NCBI RefSeq assembly: GCF_018476905.1
Contig: NZ_JAHCVK010000003.1
Coordinates: 62,001 to 126,000 of the forward strand
Length of the DNA: 64,000 nt
Origin: Geomobilimonas luticola
GTDB taxonomy: Bacteria; Desulfobacterota; Desulfuromonadia; Geobacterales; Geobacteraceae
Direction: 5' to 3'
Below the pieces are notes generated by a model. It worked only from the letters and a program-made list of their open reading frames with translations, searched no databases and was not told the origin of the DNA. Every line of letters starts with the position of its first letter. Position 1 is the stretch's first letter. The position numbers were made by a program, and so were the translations under genes. Positions 8,640 through 17,452 of the stretch are shown in pieces.

Positions 8640-9485
8640 CAGCGGGCTTTGTGCCCACCTCGTGAATCTGCAATACAGCCCTATTTCTGGCTTTTCAATA
8701 CCGCTGCCATCAGACTGAGACTATCCGCTTCCGTAAAATTTCACAAAAATATATTTTTAGACGCCATTTCGCGAAATTACATCTTGCGTATTCTCGATTA
8801 CCTGCCACCTACGACTCTGCATTCGACCCCGGAACGCAATCGCTAACTTTCTGAAATTTTATGTAATTCCCTCTTGATTTCCCCACTGCACCGATGCTAT
8901 ATAAGAACAACTTTATTACACTTCAGGACATTAAGGATAATATTGGTCGTCTTATTGCGGATTTTCACCATATTTCCAAGGCAAAATTAACCCCAGAAAT
9001 ATATCTCTGGCACAAATACTGCTATGTAATAAGTAACACGATAACGCAGAATTACGCACCCGCGCATTGAAAGCGGGCCGTACCACCGAAGAGAGCAGAT
9101 TTTTCCTACCTAAATCGACGGGATACCTGCGTCCGATTTCGGCACTTTTGCTTTTTGTGATGGAGGGAATGACAATGAGCCGCTTTATTCCGGGCACTCT
9201 GCATCACAGCCAACGTCATAGTACGTGCCATTGCCTCCCGGCATCGGTGCTTGCTGAAAACACCGCAACGCTCCATCCTCCTGGATCGCCAGGAATCGTC
9301 ATTTTTCCTTCTCCTGCACGACAACACCGTCGCAGAAATTCGCCACTATGCCGTCAAATAACGTCCAACACGTTAATCAAGACCGGTGTAAACACAACCG
9401 CTGCGCTGAAGTCAGTCCTGCCTGCACCATTGAGCAGAAGCGCTCATTGTCATTTCTCACCCGGCACCATCAAAAGGAGGTTCGT
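8640..9485. other. Long non-coding leader region of the first surface-protein locus
   Basis: This 850-bp stretch holds no convincing gene; short open frames in it lack ribosome sites and recognisable content. It is clearly more AT-rich than its surroundings around 8730-9030. It contains a 12-bp palindrome ATTTCGCGAAAT at 8766-8777 and a sigma-54-like element at 9008-9023. If that promoter is used, the leader is about 450 nt. I found no riboswitch consensus in it. Confidence 0.5.
9008..9023 (+). promoter_or_regulatory. Candidate sigma-54 (-24/-12) promoter of the first surface locus
   Basis: TGGCAC at 9008-9013 and CTGCT at 9019-9023 are spaced so that GG and GC are 12 bp apart, as required by RpoN. 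The -12 element has C in place of the usual first T. The palindrome at 8766-8777, about 240 bp upstream, is a possible enhancer-binding site. The nearest gene starts 463 bp downstream. Confidence 0.45.
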
Positions 9486-9980
9486 ATGAAACAGCAGGTC
9501 ATTAAAGCAGCTCTCACGTTAACCGTCATCCTGACAGCCTCGGTGGCACTGGCAAAACCCCAGGTGACCATCGCCATCCAGACGGAAAAAGAGGTCACAA
9601 CGCTTCAGAACGGCCAGAAGGCCACCAAGAGGGTTGCCGCCACCAATGCAGCACCGGGTGAAATCCTCTTCTACACCCTGACCTATGCCAATGCCGGCAA
9701 CGAAAGCGCAACCAGCGCCGTGGTAGACAATCCGATTCCAACCGGGACAGTTTATCTTCCCGGCAGTGCCACGGGCCAGGGGGCGGACATCAGTTTCTCC
9801 ATCGACGGTGGAAAAACCTTCAAGAAACCAAGCCTCCTCACGTATGAAGTAAAACTTCCGTCGGGCAAGCTGGATCAGCGGGTCGCCTCGCCGGAGGAAT
9901 ATACCCACGTCCGCTGGACCATCACGACCATCCCTGCCGGAGGGACAGGCAAACTCGGCTTCCAGGTAAAAGTAAAATAA
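9486..9980 (+). CDS. Small exported DUF11-type repeat protein
   Basis: A 164-residue exported protein. The signal peptide is about residues 1-22 (ending ASVALA). The remainder is one DUF11-like beta-sandwich: a conserved PGEILFYTLTYANAGNESA stretch, then VVDNPIPTGTVYLPGSA, and an end at LGFQVKVK. DUF11 domains are found in secreted and surface-layer proteins and act as structural repeats. The start is fixed by an AAAGGAGG box five bases before the ATG; longer upstream frames are not supported. Two further DUF11-type proteins and a barrel protein follow on the same strand, so it is likely the first gene of that operon. Specific function unknown. Confidence 0.85.
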   Translation: MKQQVIKAALTLTVILTASVALAKPQVTIAIQTEKEVTTLQNGQKATKRVAATNAAPGEILFYTLTYANAGNESATSAVVDNPIPTGTVYLPGSATGQGADISFSIDGGKTFKKPSLLTYEVKLPSGKLDQRVASPEEYTHVRWTITTIPAGGTGKLGFQVKVK

Positions 9981-10210
9981 CCCCTCAGCCTCGCCCACAG
10001 AATTAACCACAGCCCAGGAGGAACCGTATGAACAGATCAAACAGCGACCAAATTTCCCTCACCAGCTTTCCAAACCACGCAAAACCGCCACCCGGTAACC
10101 GACGGCACCCCCGTGCCGGGCCGGAGATCAGACCTTCCCCTTCGCATGACAATGTTTTGCAGCGAATCGCGGTACGTACTCCATCAGGAGCAACAGCAAA
10201 GGAGATCATC

Positions 10211-11398
10211 ATGAAACCAAGGATTTCACCCCGCCTCACCGTATCCGGCCGCCTGTTCCTCGGCATGCTGGCCCTGACGGTGGCGGTCACCCTCGGCTCA
10301 CCCCCGTCAGCCGAGGCAACCACCGCCGCCACCGCCATCATCCGCAACACGGCCACCGTCAAGTACAGCAACGCCGCCGGGGTTCCCCAGACCGACGTCA
10401 CGGCAACCTCGGACGTCAAGGTCACGCTGGTACCGGCCACCCCGACCCTGAGCTCACCGATCGACCAGAATACCGTCGTCGGAACCAACGCGGTCTATAC
10501 CTATTACCTCACCTCCAACGCCAACGGTCTGGACACCTACACGCTGACATCAGCCGTCGCTTCCCAGACCGGTATCTCCGGCTCAACCGCATCAACGCCG
10601 GCATCCATCTCCTTGGGAGCATCAACCGTCGCCATCGCCATCCCGGCCGGCGGCATAGCTGCTGGCGGGACCTCCGTGATCACCGTCCCGAGCGACGACA
10701 CGCCGGGAAGCGGCGCCATCAACGGCATCGCCATCGGCGACACCATCGTGATCCTCGGGCAGGTCTATACCGTTGCCAACATTGCAGACAACGGCGGCGC
10801 GACCACATCCACCATCACCGTCAACGGCAACGGCACGGCCAGCGGTGCAATTCCTGCCGGGACCCAGATCGGCGAGCGGGGCTCCTTCTCCCTCACCGTC
10901 ACCCCCGGCACCCTGGGCGGAGCCGCCGACGGCTTCATCGACGTGAATGTCAGTGCCCGGGATGCCGGCAGCGTGCAACCCTCCACCCCTGCCGACTTGA
11001 CCACGACTACCGTTCAGGCTCCGCGCCTCACCGTCACCAAGGAGGTCTCCATCGACGGCGGCGCCACCTTCCCCGGCGGCGTTCCCCAAGCCGCACCCGG
11101 CGCCACGCTGACCTACCGGATTACCGTCAACAACGGCGGCAGCAGTAACGCCACCAGCGTGGTCATCACCGACCCGATGACCATGTTCACCACCTACCAG
11201 GCCGGCACCGCCAAGCGGGCAACGGGAGGAGCAACCACCTATGCCGCTGCCCCCACTGCGCTGACTGACACCAACGGCGATGGCGACGGCTTCGACTATA
11301 ACCTCACCACCACCGGCACCGCGACCTACATCGTGGGAACCGTGGCGCCGGGCGCGGCAAATGCCGTGCAGTTGTTCTTCCAGGTCAAAATCAACTGA
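10211..11398 (+). CDS. Exported DUF11-domain protein
   Basis: A 395-residue exported protein. From the ATG at 10211 (GGAG six bases upstream) it has a good signal peptide (RLFLGMLALTVAVTLG, cleavage near SAEA, about residue 37). An N-terminal domain rich in Thr, Ala and Gly is followed by a C-terminal DUF11 domain (about residues 280-395) that ends in VQLFFQVKIN, like the end of the preceding protein. A second in-frame ATG at 10028 also has a consensus AGGAGG box; it would place 61 hydrophilic residues before the signal sequence, so I prefer 10211. No enzyme motif is visible. Probably a structural surface or periplasmic protein. Confidence 0.8.
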   Translation: MKPRISPRLTVSGRLFLGMLALTVAVTLGSPPSAEATTAATAIIRNTATVKYSNAAGVPQTDVTATSDVKVTLVPATPTLSSPIDQNTVVGTNAVYTYYLTSNANGLDTYTLTSAVASQTGISGSTASTPASISLGASTVAIAIPAGGIAAGGTSVITVPSDDTPGSGAINGIAIGDTIVILGQVYTVANIADNGGATTSTITVNGNGTASGAIPAGTQIGERGSFSLTVTPGTLGGAADGFIDVNVSARDAGSVQPSTPADLTTTTVQAPRLTVTKEVSIDGGATFPGGVPQAAPGATLTYRITVNNGGSSNATSVVITDPMTMFTTYQAGTAKRATGGATTYAAAPTALTDTNGDGDGFDYNLTTTGTATYIVGTVAPGAANAVQLFFQVKIN

Positions 11399-11413
11399 CC
11401 TGGCTGACCCCGG

Positions 11414-14400
11414 GTGGACGGGATTCGTCCCGTCCACCCTCCTTTCCAAAACCATTGCCCCGGCAATGGCGGCTATCGAGGCACCGTTGGCTTGAAACAG
11501 ATCTGGTCGGACATACGGCGTAATCGCCGGGCCGAGGAAGTCGGCAGCCGACCCGCGGAAAGGCACTCCGCAGGTAAAGGGACCGGTGCGGCCATACAGC
11601 CGGCACACTCCTTCCTGCGTCCGAAAGTACCCCGCAACGCACGTATCCCATGGGAAAACACGCTCTCTTCCTTGATCCTGATGGCCCTTCTGATCCTTTC
11701 GCTTGCATCACCCGCCCGGGCACTCACCCCGGTTCAGGGGGACAAAATCGTCAGCACGGTAAGGGTATCGAGCTTTGAATTACCCCCTCTTTATGCATCC
11801 GCGACAGTAACGGTGGTGATCCGCACCACCTCCACCATGGAATTTCTCAGTTATGCGCCGGCATTGTCCGGTGCACCTCTGGTTGATGTAGCGACAACGG
11901 CATACCGCACCGGCAGCGACCCCGGGGCGCCGTTCGTCAATCTGCCGGCACCGGTTCCCGTCGGATCCGGCACCCCCGTCGACCTGAACAAACCGGTGCC
12001 GCTGGTGGCAGCAACGGTATTTCACGGCGGAGAACCTGTCTTCATACGCCTGACCGACCTTGACCAGAACCTCGACCGGACCGCAAGGGAGACAGTTCTC
12101 GTCACCCTGAGCGATCCTACGACCGGCGACACGGAAACACTCCGCCTGACCGAAACGGGACCCGATACCGGCATGTTCGTCGGATACATTCCATCGGCAC
12201 CCGCGGCTTCCGCCCCCTATTCCGGGACACTCGGCGTACAGCAGGGAAGCCAGATAAAAGGGAACTACACCGATAAGGACGACGGTTCCGATGCATCCAG
12301 CGCGGGAATCCTCGTGGACCCCCTTGGTATCGTATTCAACAGCCAGACCGGCGAACCGGTCAACGGGGCGACGGTCACCATCATCAATGTGGCAACCGGT
12401 GAGCCCGCCACGGTGTATGGCGATGACGGGACGAGCAGCTTCCCGGCAACGGTGACAACCGGGGCCACGACCACCGACAGTTCGGGAAGGAGCTACGCTT
12501 TCGCTCCCGGCAGTTACCGTTTCCCCTTTGTCGGCCCCGGCACCTACACGTTACAGGTAGCTCCCCCCGCCGGCTATATCGCACCTTCGACGGTTGCCGA
12601 CACAACACTCCAGCAGTTGCCGGGAGCTCCCTATGCCCTCGGAACGGCATCGCGGGGAGAGACCTTCGTCGTCAACCCCGGCCCGGCCCTCCGCATCGAC
12701 GTGCCGGTCGATCCCTTCGCGACGGACCTCTGGGTACAGAAGGCCGCCGGCAAATCCACCGTTGCCATTGGCGATTTCATCCCCTATGAGGTGAGCGTCC
12801 AGAACACCAGCGCCGTGGCGGGAGCCCCCGGCGTTTCCGTTACTGACCGGCTTCCCCTCGGTTTCCGTTACCAGCAGGGTTCCGCAAAGATAAACGATAT
12901 GGCGACCTCCGAGCCGGCGATTTCCGCCGACGGGCGCACGCTCACCTTCCCGGTCGGCAACCTCCCCGCGGCAACAACGGTGAGGGTCCGGTATGTGGCA
13001 GCGGTTTCCGCCGGTGCGGTCCCCGGGAATGCCGTCAACCATGCCGCCGCAATCAGCAGCGCCGGTTCCACATCCAATACGGCTACGGCTACCGTCCAGG
13101 TAACCAGCGACTTCATGTCCAGCAGGAACCTGCTCATGGGTCGGGTTTTTGCCGGAAGCTGCGGCGATGCCCGCGCGACGACCGGCGACAAGGGGCTTGC
13201 CGGGGTGCGGATCTACCTTGAGGACGGGACCTTCGTGGATACCGATAGCCGGGGAATGTTCCACTTCGAGGGGGTCAAGCCGGGAACCCACGTGGTCCAG
13301 CTCGACATCGACTCCCTCCCCGACGGCTACCAGGTTGTTCCCTGCGAACAGAACAGCCGCTTTGCCGGCAGGGCATTTTCCCAGTTCGTCGACCTCCAGG
13401 GGGGAACCATGTGGCGCGTCGATTTCCCCGTGGCAGTCAAGGCTTCTCCCGTGGCGGAGGCACCTCTTGAGATGGTGCAGCAGAAGGGGGACGTCACTCT
13501 TGAGCTGACGAGCACCCTCCAGGGAGCGACGGTCGGGTACCGCGCACTGCTGCGGGGGGGCCCTGTGGCAGTCGGCAACCTCAGGCTGAACGTCCAGCTC
13601 CCGGAAGGAGCCGTCTACCAAGGAGGAAGCAGCAGGATGGATGGCACAGCGATTGGTGATCCCGCAGTAAACGGTACCACCCTCACCTATTCTCTGGGGA
13701 ATCAGAGTGGCGACTGGAAGCGGGAGATCGGCTTCACGGCTGCACTCCCCTCTCCGGCAAAACTGGGGGACCTCCCCACCAGGGCGACCCTCACCTTCGA
13801 TTCACCGACGGCTGCCGGTCTGGCGACCCCTCCGGCGGAAACCATTCTTCGCCAGGTGACCGATGAAAGACGGATACCACTCTCCAATTTCGTCCTTCAG
13901 CCCCACTTCCCCGTTTTGAGCGCCAAACTGACCGACGACGACAAAACGCAGCTCGACGAACTGGCCCGGCTGATGCTCGTGCTGCGCGTTACCGACATAG
14001 CCGTGACAGGCCATACGGACAATGTCCGGATTGCCCCGCGCAACCGCCATATCTACCGGGATAACACCGCCCTCTCCTTTGCCCGGGCAAAAAGTGTCGG
14101 CCGCTATCTCATGGAAGCCCTCCACCTCCCCCCCTCCAGTCTCACCATTGAAGGAAAGGGGGAATCCATTCCCGTTGCCGACAACGGCACCGAAGAAGGG
14201 CGGGCACTCAACCGGCGGGTGGAAATCCGGGTACAGGCACAGCGGATCATCGACATGAGCCGCACGGAGGTTGCCAAAGGGGAGAGCGGAGCCAGATCGA
14301 CCCCCGTTGCGGGTATTCCCGCCCCCGCCCCCCAGCCGGTGGAGAACAGACCGCCGGTCGCCAGGGAACCGAAGGAGATGCAGAGCGACACAGCGGCCAC

Positions 14401-17400
14401 AGACAGGGAGGGAATCCTTTCCCCCGACAAGGGGACCGTCCTTATCAACCCCATAAACGGCGTCCGCGCCAGCCTCATGTCCCAGCTCACCCCGCGTCTC
14501 CTCGTCGACGGGAAAGAGGTCCCGGCTGACCGCATCGGCTACACCATGAAGGACAAGAAGTCCGGCAAGACGTTCTACAGTTACGTGGGGGTCGATTTCG
14601 GCAAGCGGGGAGAGCACACCCTCCAGTTCCAGGGGATGGACCCCTTCGGCAACGCCCGCTTCAACCAGACCATCACCGTCATCCGGAGCGGCCAGGTCGC
14701 CTCCCTCCGTCTCAAGTCGGCCGAAGGGAACGTCGCCGACGGCAAGACACCGGTCAGGCTCCAGGTCGAACTGGTGGACGCCGACGGCACACCCATCCCG
14801 GCAGCCGCCGACCTGGAGATCCGGAGCGGCACCCTCAAACCGGTCAGCCGGGAGGGTGAGCTGCCCGAGCCCAAGGTCGGGCAGTTCGAGCAGGTCCATG
14901 TCGACGAAAAGGGGACTATCCTGTTCCAGCCGGTCAACGCCAGCGGCCTCTACCGCGTAACCCTCGGCTACAACAACGTGAAACTGGAAACGGAGACCTA
15001 CGTAAAACCGCTGCTGCGCGACTGGATCCTGGTCGGCCTGGCGGAAGGGACGGCCGGGTACAACACGGTTGCCGGCCACATGGAAAACTTCACCTCGACA
15101 GGTGACGAGGAGAACTTCTACGACGACGGCCGGCTCGCCTTCTACGCCAAGGGGAAAATCAAGGGGGAATGGCTCCTCACGGCCGCATACGACACCAGGA
15201 AGAACACCTCCACCACGGGGAGCAACGGCCTGTTCCAGACCATCGACCCCAACGCCTACTACCCCCTCTACGGGGATGCCAGCCAGCAACGGTACGATGC
15301 GGCAAGTTCCCGCAAACTCTACCTGAAGCTGGAGCGGGACCAGTTCTACGCCCTGTTCGGCGATTTCGACACCGACCTCACCGTTACCGAGCTCTCCCGG
15401 TACAGTCGGCGCATGACCGGAGTGAAGACCGAATTCCAGGGAAGGAATATCGAGCTGAACGCCTTCGGCAGCAAGACCGACCAGTCCTATGTGAAGGATG
15501 AGCTCCGGGGTGATGGCACCTCCGGCATGTACCACCTTACCCGTACCGGCATCGTGGAAAATTCGGACAAGATACGGATCGAGGTCCGCGACCGGTTCCA
15601 TGGAGAAATTATCCTGAAATCCCGTGACATGGGCCGCTTCACCGATTACAGTATCGATTACGACACCGGCACCATCTTCTTCAAGGAGCCGATTGCCAAT
15701 CGGGACGAGAACTTCAACCCCGTGTTCATCGTGGTCGAGTACGAAACGAGGAGCACCGGCTCGGAATCGTACACCTACGGCGGCCGCGCAGGGGTCAAGC
15801 TCCTGGACCAGAAGCTCAAGGCGGGTTTCACCTATATCCATGAAGGGGAAGTGAGCGGCAGGGGAAACAGCTACGGCCTGGACACCGCCATTAAAATCGG
15901 TGCAAGCACGACGCTGAAGGGAGAAATGGCCCGGACCGAAACGAGCTATGGCGGACTGTCCCGCGACGGCAGCGCCTATCTCGCGGAACTTGCCCACCGT
16001 TCGCCGCTGTTCGACGCACGAATCTATTTCAGGGAACTGGAAACCGGTTTCGGCCTCGGCCAGCAGCAGGCAAGCGAATCGGGGACCCGCAAGATGGGCG
16101 CCGAAGCGGCATACAAGCTCGCCGACCGGATTACCCTCGGTGGGCAGGCGTACCGCCAGGAAAATCTGGCTTCGAGCCTGAAGCGTGACGTCGTCGAAGG
16201 GAAAACGGCCTACAGCGATGGCCAGTATTCCGCCAGTCTCGGCCTGCGCCACGCCTCCGACCAGTTGGCGGACGGCACCACCAACTCCTCGAACCAGCTG
16301 ACCATAGGGGGGAGCTGGCTGACCCTCAACAAGCGGCTGACCCTGCGCGCCGAACATGACCAGTCCATCGGCAGCAACAGCAATACCGATTTCCCGACCC
16401 GGACTACGTTCGGTGCCGACTTCAAGCTGATTGAAGCCGCCACCCTCTTTGCCCAGCAGGAGTTCACAAGCGGGGCCACGTCGAAAACCAACACCACGAG
16501 AGTCGGGGTCAAAGCCACGCCATGGGAAGGGAGTACGCTGAACAGCACCGTCGAACAGGACCTGGGGGAAAGCAGTGACCGCCTCTTCGCCCTCTTCGGT
16601 CTCAGGCAGACGGTGAAACTCACCGACAAGTGGAGCGTGGACGGCGGAGTGGAGCGGAGCCAGACCATAAAGAACACCTACACGTTCAAACCGGACACCC
16701 CCGCGGTTTCTGCTGGTGGTGAGGATTTTACCGCCGTTTCCGTCGGAACGAACTACCGTGAAAAGAACTGGAACTGGGATGGCAGGGTCGAGGTCCGCTC
16801 CGCCAAAACCGAAGACCGGTGGGGAATGACCACGTCCTATGTGGGGGAGGCGAAGGAAGGACTTGCCCTCTCTTCCCGACTGCAGCTCTACAACTCCAAC
16901 GCCACGACGCTCACCAAGACCAGCGGCGACCTCCGCTTCGGTCTCGCCTACCGGCCGCAGCTGACCCGCTGGATCGTCCTCGACCGCCTGGACATCCTCT
17001 ACGACCGGCAACGGGGAGGAACCTTCACCATGGACAACCGGCGCATCGTCAACAACCTGAACGCCAATTTCAAGCCGGACGGCAGAACCCAGATCTCCCT
17101 CCAGTACGGTGGCAAGTATGTCCGGGAGACCATTGACGGCAGGGATTACAGTGGCTACACGGACCTCGTGGGAGTGGAAGGGAGATACGACCTGACCAAG
17201 GACTGGGACATCGGGCTGCGGGGGAGCCTCCTGCATACCTGGAGCAATGGCCAGTTCGCCTACGGCACCGGGGCCTCCGTCGGCTACAATATCGTGCAGA
17301 ATGCCTGGGTCAGTCTCGGCTACAATTTTGCGGGGTTCACCGACAAGGATTTCTCCGCCGCCGACTACACGGCCCAGGGGCCGTTCGTCCGCTTCCGCTT

Positions 17401-17452
17401 CAAGTTCGACCAGAACTCGGTCAAGGACGCTATCTCGTGGCTGAACAGATGA
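11414..17452 (+). CDS. Giant OmpA/SdrD-like/DUF11 protein with C-terminal outer-membrane barrel
   Basis: Very large exported protein (2012 codons from a GTG at 11414). The true start is uncertain: a TTG at 11492 is an alternative and the hydrophobic signal segment is only around residues 85-102. Approximate order: N-terminal beta domains; a DUF11 domain (434-565); a Cna-B/SdrD-like domain (574-640, GLAGVRIYLEDGTFVDTDSRG); an OmpA peptidoglycan-binding domain (829-945, GHTDN and NRRVEIRV); an Ig-like region; and a C-terminal region (1196-2012) of alternating aromatic beta strands ending in FVRFRFKFDQ, typical of an outer-membrane barrel. Likely a cell-wall-anchored barrel for displaying or exporting the neighbouring DUF11 proteins. 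It overlaps the next gene by 4 bp. Confidence 0.8.
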   Translation: MDGIRPVHPPFQNHCPGNGGYRGTVGLKQIWSDIRRNRRAEEVGSRPAERHSAGKGTGAAIQPAHSFLRPKVPRNARIPWENTLSSLILMALLILSLASPARALTPVQGDKIVSTVRVSSFELPPLYASATVTVVIRTTSTMEFLSYAPALSGAPLVDVATTAYRTGSDPGAPFVNLPAPVPVGSGTPVDLNKPVPLVAATVFHGGEPVFIRLTDLDQNLDRTARETVLVTLSDPTTGDTETLRLTETGPDTGMFVGYIPSAPAASAPYSGTLGVQQGSQIKGNYTDKDDGSDASSAGILVDPLGIVFNSQTGEPVNGATVTIINVATGEPATVYGDDGTSSFPATVTTGATTTDSSGRSYAFAPGSYRFPFVGPGTYTLQVAPPAGYIAPSTVADTTLQQLPGAPYALGTASRGETFVVNPGPALRIDVPVDPFATDLWVQKAAGKSTVAIGDFIPYEVSVQNTSAVAGAPGVSVTDRLPLGFRYQQGSAKINDMATSEPAISADGRTLTFPVGNLPAATTVRVRYVAAVSAGAVPGNAVNHAAAISSAGSTSNTATATVQVTSDFMSSRNLLMGRVFAGSCGDARATTGDKGLAGVRIYLEDGTFVDTDSRGMFHFEGVKPGTHVVQLDIDSLPDGYQVVPCEQNSRFAGRAFSQFVDLQGGTMWRVDFPVAVKASPVAEAPLEMVQQKGDVTLELTSTLQGATVGYRALLRGGPVAVGNLRLNVQLPEGAVYQGGSSRMDGTAIGDPAVNGTTLTYSLGNQSGDWKREIGFTAALPSPAKLGDLPTRATLTFDSPTAAGLATPPAETILRQVTDERRIPLSNFVLQPHFPVLSAKLTDDDKTQLDELARLMLVLRVTDIAVTGHTDNVRIAPRNRHIYRDNTALSFARAKSVGRYLMEALHLPPSSLTIEGKGESIPVADNGTEEGRALNRRVEIRVQAQRIIDMSRTEVAKGESGARSTPVAGIPAPAPQPVENRPPVAREPKEMQSDTAATDREGILSPDKGTVLINPINGVRASLMSQLTPRLLVDGKEVPADRIGYTMKDKKSGKTFYSYVGVDFGKRGEHTLQFQGMDPFGNARFNQTITVIRSGQVASLRLKSAEGNVADGKTPVRLQVELVDADGTPIPAAADLEIRSGTLKPVSREGELPEPKVGQFEQVHVDEKGTILFQPVNASGLYRVTLGYNNVKLETETYVKPLLRDWILVGLAEGTAGYNTVAGHMENFTSTGDEENFYDDGRLAFYAKGKIKGEWLLTAAYDTRKNTSTTGSNGLFQTIDPNAYYPLYGDASQQRYDAASSRKLYLKLERDQFYALFGDFDTDLTVTELSRYSRRMTGVKTEFQGRNIELNAFGSKTDQSYVKDELRGDGTSGMYHLTRTGIVENSDKIRIEVRDRFHGEIILKSRDMGRFTDYSIDYDTGTIFFKEPIANRDENFNPVFIVVEYETRSTGSESYTYGGRAGVKLLDQKLKAGFTYIHEGEVSGRGNSYGLDTAIKIGASTTLKGEMARTETSYGGLSRDGSAYLAELAHRSPLFDARIYFRELETGFGLGQQQASESGTRKMGAEAAYKLADRITLGGQAYRQENLASSLKRDVVEGKTAYSDGQYSASLGLRHASDQLADGTTNSSNQLTIGGSWLTLNKRLTLRAEHDQSIGSNSNTDFPTRTTFGADFKLIEAATLFAQQEFTSGATSKTNTTRVGVKATPWEGSTLNSTVEQDLGESSDRLFALFGLRQTVKLTDKWSVDGGVERSQTIKNTYTFKPDTPAVSAGGEDFTAVSVGTNYREKNWNWDGRVEVRSAKTEDRWGMTTSYVGEAKEGLALSSRLQLYNSNATTLTKTSGDLRFGLAYRPQLTRWIVLDRLDILYDRQRGGTFTMDNRRIVNNLNANFKPDGRTQISLQYGGKYVRETIDGRDYSGYTDLVGVEGRYDLTKDWDIGLRGSLLHTWSNGQFAYGTGASVGYNIVQNAWVSLGYNFAGFTDKDFSAADYTAQGPFVRFRFKFDQNSVKDAISWLNR

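Noticed and set aside
9060-9170. c-di-GMP or cGAMP (GEMM) riboswitch in the leader of the first surface locus
   Set aside because: The required GGxACGCAAAGCC-type core is absent.
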